Shown here: piece after piece, positions 9,001 through 19,670 of the stretch
Layout of the letters: the number at the start of each line of letters is the position of its first letter
How positions within the stretch are numbered: position 1 is the stretch's first letter
Source: Nematostella vectensis
Lineage: Eukaryota > Cnidaria > Anthozoa > Actiniaria > Edwardsiidae
DNA: 64,000 bases
Assembly (NCBI RefSeq): GCF_932526225.1
Contig: NC_064038.1
Span: 10,291,070 to 10,355,069 of the forward strand
Reading direction: 5' to 3'
Made by a program: the position numbers and the translations under genes
The notes under the pieces: model-generated
Database searches by the model: none
Told to the model about the DNA's origin: nothing
The model's input: only the letters and a program-made list of their open reading frames with translations

Positions 9001-12000
9001 CCAGCCAATCAGCGCGTGGCAAAAAAAGTTTAGTGCATATCAGAACATGACAGAATCCTCCTGGTTATGAAGTTTGGGCAACCAAAAGATCAGAGTAATT
9101 CTTGCATACATTTGGTCATTTTTCGATACTCAAAAAGGTAGCGCTACTAAAAAAAAGGTAGCGCTCGTCGAACAACCTATTTTAAAGAGGGGCCTCTGAG
9201 TGAAATTATATCACGATGATGGGGGGCTGAACTACGAGGTACAGTTAACACCCGCGTATAAGAAACTAATCAGCCAGGCGGGAAAAAATAAGTTATTATT
9301 TGAAAGATCACTCGAATGTTGATATGCAAAATTCTGGATATTTATGTAAAACCTATAATATAACACATGAAGACAATTTGAAACATGATTTATGGTTGAT
9401 AGCAAGAAACAAAATATATTTTGCTTTCATTTTTTGGTTCATTTCATAACTTTAGTTAAATGCAACATGTTTTTATATGGTTGTTGCGTTCAGCGTTAGT
9501 CTCTGGTGTAAATGAAAAAAAAAAACAGCCTGCTTTTTCAAAATTTATAAAAGCCTATACGGCCAGATCGTGAAATTTCTAGGTTCTTATACGCGGGTGT
9601 TTATGTATACGCAAGTGTTAATTAAGATAAAATATAATTTAAATAAAACATAAATTGGATAAGGCCTTTCATGCAATCAGTACCAAAACAGCAGGTGTGT
9701 GTGACCTAGAACACCGATGCTGTTTAAGCATTGCATTTGATGGATCCTTCACTGTTTATTTCAGTATTAAGTTCCTTTATTTTATATATTTGTATTATAA
9801 TACATTCTAACGGAAAGTCATTACAGTGTTGTTTTTTAATAAAGTTTTTTTTTAAATGAATGTTAGATTTTTAATCAATGTTAGCTAACGCCGTCATGGG
9901 ATCCACCTTATAAAATAAACATCACAATAGAAGTTCTTAATAGTGAGTTATAAGAAGGATTCCCAACTGTGATCAATAATTTCTAAAGCAAGTATGATCA
10001 GCAATAGCATCAACCTTGTAAGGCTTACAAAATCCCGCAGGATATACCGCTGAATTTTCTTGAGTGTGTCAACATGCTATCTAACGGATCCTGTATATAT
10101 CCCTTCACCACCATTTTCAACTCGTCAGAAGTTTTGGTGTGGGCAGTGACGGTGCTGTGTTTTGTCGCTCCTATCCTGGTTCTTCTCATCATCTATCGTA
10201 ACCCTCACCTACGGACCGCACCAAACATGTTCTTGGTGTCCATGACAGTTTCGGATTTCTTTTACTCATTAACAACACCCCTTTGGATGATTTACCCCGA
10301 GAATCTCGTCGATAACGCTTTATGTAGAGCTGTAACATTCACCAGTGTGCTAGCCTTGTTTGTGTCGGAAGTTTCGCTGACTATCATCTGTTTTGAACGA
10401 TTTTATGCCATCGTTTTCCCTTTCAAGGCTCGGTTTGCGAGTGCTCGCTCAAGGCGGATCACAATTGCTCTCACTTGGAGCGTTGCGATTGTAGCGGCAA
10501 CCGTCGTTAGCATTGTAGACCAAGATGATATTATCGTGTTTTGTCAAATTGATGTACAACATGCCGAGCTTAACCAAAAAGGTGGTGTTTATCAAGTTGT
10601 AAAAGCAGGAGCTTTCATCCTCTGTTTTGTGATTCAGTGCTGCTTGTATGGAATCATCGCATTCAAGCTCAGAAAGAGAACAACGCCTGGACAACAGACC
10701 AACGAAAGAGCGGCTAAGGAACTGGCTAAAAACCGTCGTATTATTGCTATGACTTTTACCGTTGTTGCTTTGTTTACTTTGACATGGGGACCTATAGCGA
10801 CAACCCCACTTTACATCAGTGCTATCCCTCCGAATGCGTGCTGGTATGATAACTTTTTCTACTTTTGCAATCTAACGATTTTCAGTAACGCTTTTCTAAA
10901 CCCCTTGGTATATTTCATCTTCATGCCAGCCTATCGTAAGGGGCTTAAAGACTTGATCAAGCTTTGTTTTCCGCGTCGTTGTTTTAGGAATCATTCGCCA
11001 ATGACTCAGAGTTATGAGATGGAAGGCGCTGCACGAGATGAACTACCAGTACAATAAAACGTTGTGTCAGAGCACAAACAAACAGAAGCAATGCTTCGGT
11101 ATAAAGTTTATTTAAAAAAATAACTACATGTTGCTTGTACATTTGTCTAATATACCAGTGCGGAACATTACCATTTTTGGTTATATTTGATAAACAATCT
11201 GATTAACCAATCAGAGATAAGTATTACTATGCCCAGTCTCACGCGGACACACCTCAACTTAGAGTAGGAAAACAAAATGGCGGTTTCGTCGAATGACTAA
11301 AATCATGTTGAACGCTGCTTTTTAACTCTCTGCTAGCAGTGATTTCTTCTTATCTGTTTAAGCAAGGATTTTGCTGACTCAGTGCTTTAGATATATCCTA
11401 TTTGTGTTGTTTCTCATCGGCAAGAGACCTCATTTGAAGGGTTATTCTTACGACTTCACCGAATCGTACTGTAGTGAACGCGGAAGGGTAAGCCACTGCT
11501 AGCAGGGTATAACATTGATCACCAATTACTTAGTTGTACGCTTCTTCGAGTCATACAACTGCACAGAATTTCCCTGGATTTATCTCGCTTTCACACTCGG
11601 AATGAAGATACTCCAAGAAGAAATTTTAGCTGGGATATTAAAACTAAAATTAATCTCATACAGAATGGCAGCGAGTCTCATAAAAAAAATGAAGCTAAAT
11701 CGTATACAGAATGTCAAGATTTACAGCAATAATACAAACGACAGTCTCCATTCTTATATGTAATTGAAGCAACCTAGGATCAAACACAAGTTTGATGGTA
11801 GGACTTACACTGTTCTTGTATATGTGGTTTATTTGCTTTTTGTTTTTCGTTTCTTTCGCAGAAATTTTACGTGTTTTTCTGCAATTTGAGTTCAACACTA
11901 CACTAAAAGTGGCCGGTCAAAGATAACAGGACTATCACTTTCTAAACTGACCGGAAGATGCTTATTTTGCTTGTCCAGATTCGCAGCAAAATGTCTCAAA

Positions 12001-12115
12001 CCAATCTTTTTGCCGTCGATTGCTGACTTTTTGTGGGACATTTGTGGGACCACTTGGCTGTTATTGCATCATCTCTTTCCTGATTGGCTATTCGTGCGCG
12101 CGTGATTGACATGTC
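9000..12115 (+). repeat. GPCR segmental duplication, copy 1
   Basis: This block recurs at about 12480-16345 and 16800-19670. It holds a spacer (9000-9660), a near-identical upstream region of about 200 bases before the GPCR, the GPCR, and about 1 kb of conserved non-coding 3' flank. The flank contains AAAATGGCGGTTTCGTC and a candidate donor GGAAGGGTAAGCC, perhaps a promoter or 5' UTR exon. Copy 2 lacks about 470 bases of the spacer at about 12655, and copy 3 ends about 100 bases after its GPCR. Confidence 0.88.
10074..11057 (+). CDS. Intronless class A (rhodopsin-like) GPCR, copy 1
   Basis: A 327-aa seven-helix receptor. It has D61 in the TM2 SD motif, Cys84 and ECL2 Cys157 (disulphide pair), ERF at 108-110 in place of DRY, Trp135 in TM4, TWGP at 237-240 in TM6, and NPLVY at 276-280 in TM7. 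The tail has CFPRRCF, possibly palmitoylated. TM7 position 7.43 is Phe, not the opsin Lys. TM1 reads CFVAPILVLLIIYRN, so the usual GN pair, including Asn1.50, is AP. N-glycosylation sequons lie at N4 and N16; the second is lost in both paralogues. It should signal through G proteins at the plasma membrane, but the ligand is unknown. The closest kin are the two neighbours. The TAA stop sits inside an AATAAA at 11053-11058. Confidence 0.93.
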   Translation: MLSNGSCIYPFTTIFNSSEVLVWAVTVLCFVAPILVLLIIYRNPHLRTAPNMFLVSMTVSDFFYSLTTPLWMIYPENLVDNALCRAVTFTSVLALFVSEVSLTIICFERFYAIVFPFKARFASARSRRITIALTWSVAIVAATVVSIVDQDDIIVFCQIDVQHAELNQKGGVYQVVKAGAFILCFVIQCCLYGIIAFKLRKRTTPGQQTNERAAKELAKNRRIIAMTFTVVALFTLTWGPIATTPLYISAIPPNACWYDNFFYFCNLTIFSNAFLNPLVYFIFMPAYRKGLKDLIKLCFPRRCFRNHSPMTQSYEMEGAARDELPVQ

Positions 12116-12124
12116 GGATCTATG

Positions 12125-12475
12125 AATAGGGATGCGAGAAAAGTGCTATCTGATACGACACGCGCTACCTTGGCCACCTTGACTGTTATAGGAACTAAGC
12201 CAATAAGGATGCGAGAAAAGTTCTATTTGATACGACGCGCGCTTTCGTGGCCACCTCGACAGTTTTATAAAGTAAGCCAATAAGGATGTGAGAAAAGTGC
12301 TATCTGATACGAGGCGCGCTACCGTGGCCACCTCAACAGTTATAGGAAGTAAGCCAATAAGGATGTGAGAAAAGTGCTATCTGATACGACGCGCGCTACC
12401 GTGGCCACCTCAACAGGAAGTTAGCCAATAGGGATGCGAGAAAAGTGCTATCTGATTGACATGAGCTACACCAGC
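12125..12475. repeat. Array B of the about 85-bp MITE-derived unit
   Basis: Four to five units of the CGACGCGCGCTACCGTGGCC family, ending with GATTGACATGAGCTACACC as in arrays A and C. Confidence 0.88.
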
Positions 12476-12733
12476 CAATCAGCGCGTGGCAAAAAAAAGT
12501 TTAGTGCATATCAGAACATGACAGAATCCTCCTGGTTATGAAGTTTGGTAAACCAAAAGATCAGAATAATTCTGGCATACATTTGGTCATTTTTCGATAC
12601 TAAAAAAGGTAGCGCTACTAAAAAAAAGGTAGCGCTCGTCGAACAACCTATTTTTAAACATAAATTGGATATGGCCTTTCAGGCAATCATGCAATCATTA
12701 CCAAAACCGCACGTGTGTGATACCTACAACACC

Positions 12734-13934
12734 TGTACAGGACCCGAAATGATCCCAGGACCCGAAACGATCCCAGGACCCGAAACGATCCCCAAAAGTA
12801 CCCCAACTGATCCCGGGACCTGAAACGATCCCCAAGAGTCCCCGAAATGAACCCCAAGGAATTACAGTAATGGACAACTAAAGGAATGTGTAAGGATTGG
12901 CCTTCAGTTTTAAAAACATATGAAACATTTAGCTTTGTTTGTGTTATTAAAAGGAAATTTACATTAACTAAAACTATAGTATTAAGATTTTTATATACGA
13001 CTGCGGGGGAAATACAGTGGTTGAGTCAAAAATTGGGGTCAACTAACAACTCATGTGATAGTAATTTGAGGAGCCCGGCGTGGATAAATCATTTTTACAT
13101 AACAAGCCATAAAAGAAAGTCTTTACAGATGGGACATGCTGCTTTACATAGGAAGCGAAATGTTTTAAAGTTATTTTTTGGCATGTTTGTTTTCGGTAAA
13201 TGAAAGACCTATCATATCGTGAGATCATGCCGGGGTATACGCACGACTACATGAGGAAATTCAAAACTCACATAATATTGCTTTCACATCCTCTTAATAT
13301 TTTGCATCGATAGTAGAAGGGTTGTTCGAGTGTATTACTCATTGTGCTTTTGTCATTCCATCTTCTCGACCAAACCGGCTGCCTAAAATGTGTAGGTAAA
13401 TATTCGCTCGTGTGAACAAGGATTTCGTGTTGGAATACATGTTTGGTTGTCAGATGAATATTAATTTTTAGGGGTGATGTTTACCGGAAATGAGATTTAT
13501 AGTGTCGGAGTCATGTGTCGGAACCGCAAAATGTTAAGAGTGTGATGGAAGGTCAAAAGTTTGGTTGATCTGAGCAAAGCTGTGCTATGTTTATGCTGTA
13601 TTCCTTTCAGTAGCAATTTAAAGTTGTGTATTTGTTTTGGACTCTGTTTATGGGTTTAACGCCGGGCAATGTAATAAATAGAAGTATTGTGTTGGAATTT
13701 AATATTTTTAAGTCACGTTGTTTAGAAATCGAGTCGCTCTTAACCCTTTATTATGCTTCAAAACTTGCAAGTATTTCTTCTGCTTTCCCTTTGTCCATTA
13801 CCGCAATTCCTTGGGGTTGATTTCGGGGACTCCTCGTTATCGTTTCGGGTCCGAGGATCAGTTGGGGTACTTTTGGGGATCATTTCGGGTCCTGGGATCG
13901 TTTCGGGTCCTGGGATCGTTTCGGGTCCTGTACA
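12734..13934. mobile_element. 1.2 kb non-autonomous element with long inverted-repeat ends
   Basis: The ends are TGTACAGGACCCGAAA and its exact complement. Subterminal tandem GGACCCGAAACGATCCCA units are mirrored on the other side, so the inverted ends extend about 130 bases. The flanks are CACC at 12730-12733 and 13935-13938. The matching place in GPCR copies 1 and 3 reads through without the element, which makes this a clear insertion with a 4-bp target duplication. The interior has no transposase-like frame; a 105-aa frame at 12886-13203 resembles nothing I know. Confidence 0.88.
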
Positions 13935-14317
13935 CACCGGTGCTGTTTAAACATGTCATTTGATGGATCCATCACTATTTATTTTAAGTATTAAGTTTCT
14001 TTTTTTCATATATTTGTATTATAATACATTCTAACACAAAAGTGTTGTTCATTACATTGTTCATTACAGTGTTGTTTTTTAATAAAGTTTTTTTTAAATA
14101 AATGTTAGATTTTTAATCAATGTTAGCTAACGCCGTCATGGGATCCACCTTATAAGATAAACATCACAATAGAAGTTCTTAATAAAGTGAGTTATAAGAA
14201 GGATTCCCAACTGCGATCAATAATTTCTGAAGCAAGTATGATCAGCAATAGCATCAACCTTGTAAGGCTTACAATATCCCGCAGGATATACCGCTAAATT
14301 TTCTTGAGTGTGTCAAC

Positions 14318-15301
14318 ATGCTATCTAACGGATCCTGTATATCTAACTTCACCACCATTTTCAACTCGTTAGAAGTTTTGGTGTGGGCAGTGACGGTGCT
14401 GTGTTTTGTCGCTCCTAGCCTGGTTCTTCTCATCATCTATCGTAACCCTCACCTACGGACCGCACCAAACATGTTCTTGGTGTCCATGACAGTTTCGGAT
14501 TTCTTTTACTCATTAACAACACCCCTTTGGATGATTTACCCCGAGAATCTCGTCGACAGCGCTTTATGTAGAGCTGTAACATTCACCAGTGTGCTAGCCT
14601 TGTTTGTGTCGGAAGTTTCGCTGGCTATCATCTGTTTTGAACGATTTTATGCCATAGTTTTCCCTTTCAAGGCTCGGTTTGCGAGTTCTCGCTCAAGGCG
14701 GATCACAATTGCTCTCACTTGGAGCGTTGCGATTGTAGCGGCAACCGTCGTTAGCATCGTAGACCGAGATGATATTATCGTGTTTTGTCGAATTGATGTA
14801 CGACATGCCGAGCTTAACCAAAAAGGCGGTGTTTATCAAGTTGTAAAAGCTGGAACTTTCATCCTCAGTTTTGTGATTCAATGCTGCTTGTATGGAATCA
14901 TCGCATTCAAGGTCAGAAAAAGAACAACGCCTGGACAACAGACCAACGAAAGAGCGGCTAAGGAACTGGCTAAAAACCGTCGTATCATTGCTATGACTTT
15001 TACCGTTGTTGCTTTGTTTACTTTGACATGGGGACCTATAGCGACAACCCCACTTTACATCAGTGCTATCCCTCCGAATGCGTGCTGGTATGATAACTTT
15101 TTCTACTTTTGCAATCTAACGATTTTCAGTAACGCTTTTCTAAACCCCTTGGTATATTTCATCTTCATGCCAGCCTATCGTAAGGGGCTTAAAGACTTGA
15201 TCAAGCTTTGTTTTCCGCGTCGTTGTTTTAGGAATCATTCGCCAATGACTCAGAGTTATGAGATGGAAGGCGCTGCACGAGATGAACTACCAGTACAATA
15301 A
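14318..15301 (+). CDS. Intronless class A GPCR, copy 2
   Basis: A 327-aa paralogue of the 10074 receptor with the same motif set: D61, Cys84/Cys157, ERF, TWGP, NPLVY, and AP in place of GN in TM1. I count 13 residue changes from copy 1, all before residue 200: positions 9, 10, 18, 34, 81, 103, 124, 150, 158, 162, 180, 184 and 199. Residues 200-327 are identical. Several changes lie in the N-terminus and ECL2, where Gln150, Gln158 and Gln162 become Arg. The identical 3' half suggests recent duplication or gene conversion. The frame is intact, so it is probably functional. Confidence 0.93.
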   Translation: MLSNGSCISNFTTIFNSLEVLVWAVTVLCFVAPSLVLLIIYRNPHLRTAPNMFLVSMTVSDFFYSLTTPLWMIYPENLVDSALCRAVTFTSVLALFVSEVSLAIICFERFYAIVFPFKARFASSRSRRITIALTWSVAIVAATVVSIVDRDDIIVFCRIDVRHAELNQKGGVYQVVKAGTFILSFVIQCCLYGIIAFKVRKRTTPGQQTNERAAKELAKNRRIIAMTFTVVALFTLTWGPIATTPLYISAIPPNACWYDNFFYFCNLTIFSNAFLNPLVYFIFMPAYRKGLKDLIKLCFPRRCFRNHSPMTQSYEMEGAARDELPVQ

Positions 15302-16364
15302 AACATTGTGTCAGAGCACAAACAAACAGAAGCAATGCTTCGGTATAATGTTTATTTAAAAAATAAGTTGCTTGTACATTTGTCTAATATACCAGTGCGG
15401 AACATTACCATTTTTGGTTATATTTGATAAACAATCTGATTAACCAATCAGAGATAAGTATTACTATGCCCAGTCTCACGCGGACACACCTCAACTCAGA
15501 GTAGGAAAACAAAATGGCGGTTTCGTCGAATGACTAAAATCATGTTAAACGCTGCTTTTTAAGTCTCTGCTCGCAGTCATTTCTTCTTATCTGTTTAAGC
15601 AAGGATTTCGCTGACTCAGTGCGTTAGATATATCCTATTTGTGTTGTTTCTCATCGGCAAGAGACCTCATTTGAATGGTTATTCTTACGACTTCACCGAA
15701 TCGTACTGTAGTGAACGCGGAAGGGTAAGCCACTGCTAGCAGGGTATAACATTGATCACCAATTATTTAGTTGTACGCTTCTTCAAGTCAAACAACTGCA
15801 CATAATTTCCCTGGATTTATCTTGCTTTCACACTCGGAATGAAGATACTCCAAGAAGAAATTTTAGCTGGGATATTAAAACTAAAATTAATCTCATACAG
15901 AATGGCAGCGAGTCTCATAAAAAAATGAAGCTAAATCGTATACAGAATGTCAAGATTTACAGCAATAATACAAACGACAGTCTCCATTCTTATATGTAAT
16001 TGAAGCAACCTAGGATCAAACACAAGTTTGATGGTAGGACTTACACTGTTCTTGTATATGTGGTTTATTTGCTTTTTGTTTTTCGTTTCTTTCGCAGAAA
16101 TTTTACGTGTTTTTCTGCAATTTGGGTTCAACACTACACTAAAAGTGGCCGGTCAAAGATAACAGGACTATCACTTTCTAAACTGACCGGAAGATGCTTA
16201 TTTTGCTTGTCCAGATTCGCAGAAAAATTTCTCAAACCAATCTTTTTGCCGTCGATTGCCGACTTTATGTGGGACATTTGTGGGACCACTTGGCTGTTAT
16301 TGCATCATCTCTTTCCTGATTGGCTATTCGTGCGCGCGTGAGTGACATGTCGGATCTATGAATA

Positions 16365-16795
16365 GGGATGCGAGAAAAGTGCTATCTGATACGACACGCG
16401 CTACCGTGGCCACCTTGACTGTTATAGGAACTAAGCCAATAAGGATGCGAGAAAAGTTCTATTTGATACGACGCCCGCTATCGTGGCCACCTCGACAGTT
16501 ATAGGAAATAAGCAAATTAGGATGCGAGAAAAGTTCTATTTGATACGACGCGCGCTATCGTGGCCACCTCGACAGTTTGATAAAGTAAGCCAATAAGGAT
16601 GTGAGAAAAGTGCTATCTGATACGAGGCGCGCTACCGTGGCCACCTCAACAGTTATAGGAAGTAAGCCAATAAGGATGTGAGAAAAGTGCTATCTGATAC
16701 GACGCGCGCTACCGTGGCCACCTCAACATGAAGTTAGCCAATAGGGATGCGAGAAAAGTGCTATCTGATTGACATGAGCTACACCAGCCAATCAG
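16365..16795. repeat. Array C of the about 85-bp MITE-derived unit
   Basis: Five to six units, one more than array B, otherwise the same order. Copy number therefore changed after the segmental duplication. Confidence 0.88.
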
Positions 16796-17670
16796 CGCGT
16801 GGCAAAAAAAGTTTAGTGCATATCAGAACATGACAGAATCCTCCTGGTTATGAAGTTTGGTCAACCAAAAGATCAGAGTAATTCTTGCATACATTTGGTC
16901 ATTTTTCGATACTAAAAAAGGTAGCGCTACTAAAAAAAGGTAGCGCTCGTCGAACAACGTATTTTAAAGAGGGGCCTCTGAGTGAAATTATATCACGATG
17001 ATGGGGGGCTGTACTACGAGGTACAGTAAACACCCGCGTATGAGAAACTAATCAGCCAGGCGGGAAAAAATAAGTTATTATTTGAAAGATCACTCGAATG
17101 TTGATATGCAAAATTCGTGATATTTATGTAAAACCTATAATATAACACATGAAGACAATTTGAAACATGATTTATGGTTGATAGCAAGAAACAAAATATA
17201 TTTTGCTTTACTTTTTGCTTTCTTTTTTTGGTTCATTTCATAACTTTAGTTAAATGCAACATGTTTTTATATGGTTGTTGCGTTCAGCGTTAGTGTCTGG
17301 TGTAAATGGAAAAAAACAGCCTGCGTTTTCAAAATTTATAAAAGCCTATACGGCCAGATCGTGAAATTTCTAGGTTCTCATACGCGGGTCTTTATGTATA
17401 CGCAAGTGTTAATTAAGATAAAATATAATTTAAATAAAACATAAATTGGATAAGGCCTTTCATGCAATCAGTACCAAAACAGCAGGTGTGTGTGACCTAG
17501 AACACCGGTGCTGTTTAAACATTGCATTTGATAATCCTTCACTGTTTATTTTAGTATTAAGTTCCTTCATTTCATATATTTGTATTATAATACATTCTAA
17601 CGGAAAGTCATTACAGTGTTGTTTTTTAATAAAGTTTTTTTTTAAATAAATGTTAGATTTTTAATCAATG

Positions 17671-18401
17671 TGTTACGAGGTTTTGGGTGGTTCTTTTATG
17701 GTATCTGGGGGTAGCCGGGGATCGTACACGCTGAGCAAGGGTTGACCGTCTTTTTTGTTCTTTATTGCACCGCTTGAGTGTTTACAAATGGTAGAGCTAC
17801 CACTGGCTAGCGGGAGATTGGCTGTACGAAGGCAAGTACTTTCGGAAGGTAGTGAAGGAACATCTCTTTCCCGGAAAGTTGACGAAGCCAACTTTAGAGA
17901 GTCCTGACTAAACCAACCTAGAGCACTGCCGTGTAGTGTCCTCGCAACAGTTACAGCACAATCCTAGAGCTAGTTACTATGCTGCTCAATTCATACTAAT
18001 CTCATTAATAAACTGGTCAAACTGGTTTTAAGGATGATGTAAGAATAGAAGATCGGGTATTGACTTTGGGAAGAAAATCAACGATGAAATAATAAATGAC
18101 TTAGAATAAATTCCTTCGATAGAAATAGCAAGAGCAGTATAAAAGGAATAGTTTGACAATAGTAATATGCAAAATTAAGTAATGTAACAGCGGTAAGATT
18201 AAGGATAAAAGTAATCGTTAAACTGTTATTTTAGCCTGGCAAATATAAAACCTGTTTTGCTAAACAGTAACTACGCATGCTTAGTCAAACAATGAAGAGA
18301 TCCACGTAAAGCAAATAAGTGAAATGTCGAATGGAAAGTGAAAGTAAATATCTGACGTGTCGGAAACGACTTTTGCATAGATTAACAATTCCTTCATAAC
18401 A
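17671..18401 (+). mobile_element. Solo LTR of a retrotransposon
   Basis: The 731-bp sequence begins TGTTACGAGG and ends TTCATAACA, so it has TG..CA termini with a short TGTTA/TAACA inverted repeat. It is flanked by AATG at 17667-17670 and 18402-18405. The same site in the other two GPCR blocks is uninterrupted. A TATAAAAG box at 18138-18145 fits an internal LTR promoter. There is no internal coding region. Whether it is Ty3/gypsy or another class cannot be told from the LTR alone. Confidence 0.85.
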
Positions 18402-18600
18402 AATGTTAGCTAACGCGGTCATGGGATCCACCTTATCAGATAAACATCACAATAAAAGTTCTTAATAAAGTGAGTTATAAGAAGGATTACCATTTGCGAT
18501 CAATAATTTCTGAAGCAAGTATGATCAGCCATAGCATCAACCTTGTAAGGCTTACAAAATCCCGCAGGATATACCGCTAAATTTTCTTGAGTGTGTCAAC

Positions 18601-19578
18601 ATGCTATCTAACGGATCCTGTATATCTCCCTTCATCACCACTATTTTCAACTCGTTAGAAGTTTTGGTGTGGGCAGTGACGGTGCTGTGTTTCGTCGCTC
18701 CTATCCTCGTTCTTCTCATCATCTACCGTAACCCTCACCTACGGACCGCACCAAACATGTTCTTGGTGTCCATGACAGTTTCGGATTTCTTTTACTCATT
18801 AACAACACCCCTTTGGATGATTTACCCCGAGAATCTCGTCGACAGCGCTTTATGTAGAGCTGTAACATTCACCAGTGTGCTAGCCTTGTTTGTGTCGGAA
18901 TTTTCGCTGGCTATCATCTGTGTTGAACGATTTTATGCCATCGTTTTCCCTTTCAAGGCTCGGTTTGCGAGTGCTCGCTCAAGGCGGATCACAATTGCTC
19001 TCACTTGGAGCGTTGCGATTGTAGCGGCAACCGTCGTTAGCATTGTAGACCGAGATGATATTATCGTGTATTGTCGAATTGATGTACGACATGTCGAGCT
19101 TGACGGTGTTTACAAAGTTGTAAAAGCTGTAGCTTTCATCCTCAGTTTTGTGATTCAGTGCTGCTTGTATGGAATCATCGCATTCAAGCTCAGAAAGAGA
19201 ACAACGCCTGGACAACAGACCAGCGAAAGAGCGGCTAAGGAACTGGCTAAAAACCGTCGTATCATTGCTATGACTTTTACCGTTGTTGCTTTGTTTACTT
19301 TGACATGGGGACCTATAGCGACAACCCCACTTTACATCAGTGCTATCCCTCCGAATGCGTGCTGGTATGATAACTTTTTCTACTTTTGCAGTCTAACGAT
19401 TTACAGTAACGCTTTTCTAAACCCCTTGGTATATTTCATCTTCATGCCAGCCTATCGTAAGGGGCTTAAAGACTTGATCAAGATTTGTTTTCCGCGTCGT
19501 TGTTTTAGGAATCTTTCGCCAACGATTCAGAGTTATGAGATGGAAGGCGCTGCACGAGATGAACTACCAGTACAATAA
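18601..19578 (+). CDS. Intronless class A GPCR, copy 3
   Basis: A 325-aa paralogue and the most diverged of the three. It has one extra residue in the N-terminus, a shorter ECL2 (the ELNQKGGVYQ of copies 1 and 2 is reduced to ELDGVYK), and VERF at the TM3 end. It shares the GPCR motif set and the missing TM1 Asn. Unlike copies 1 and 2, it also differs in TM7 (SLTIYS for NLTIFS) and in the tail (NLSPTIQ). The stop again overlaps AATAAA. Confidence 0.93.
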   Translation: MLSNGSCISPFITTIFNSLEVLVWAVTVLCFVAPILVLLIIYRNPHLRTAPNMFLVSMTVSDFFYSLTTPLWMIYPENLVDSALCRAVTFTSVLALFVSEFSLAIICVERFYAIVFPFKARFASARSRRITIALTWSVAIVAATVVSIVDRDDIIVYCRIDVRHVELDGVYKVVKAVAFILSFVIQCCLYGIIAFKLRKRTTPGQQTSERAAKELAKNRRIIAMTFTVVALFTLTWGPIATTPLYISAIPPNACWYDNFFYFCSLTIYSNAFLNPLVYFIFMPAYRKGLKDLIKICFPRRCFRNLSPTIQSYEMEGAARDELPVQ

Positions 19579-19670
19579 AACATTGTGTCAGAGCACAAAC
19601 AAACAGAAGCAATGCTTCGGTATAAAGTTTATATAAAAAATAACTACAGCTTGTACTTTTGGCTAATATA

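Larger units (their letters stand above)
12480..16345 (+). repeat. GPCR segmental duplication, copy 2
   Basis: Collinear with copy 1, except for a deletion of about 470 bases in the spacer at about 12655 and the 12734-13934 insertion. The 1 kb 3' flank is nearly identical to that of copy 1. Confidence 0.88.
16800..19670 (+). repeat. GPCR segmental duplication, copy 3
   Basis: Spacer (16800-17670), then the solo LTR, then the conserved upstream region (18402-18600) and the GPCR. Similarity to the other copies is lost about 100 bases after the stop, at an AT microsatellite. Confidence 0.88.

Noticed and set aside
10449-10694. Conserved minus-strand frame opposite each GPCR (also 14693-14938 and 18979-19215)
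   Set aside because: Shadow of the receptor coding sequence, conserved because the sense strand is.
12886-13203. 105-aa frame inside the 12734-13934 element
   Set aside because: No transposase motifs and no similarity I recognise; probably chance.
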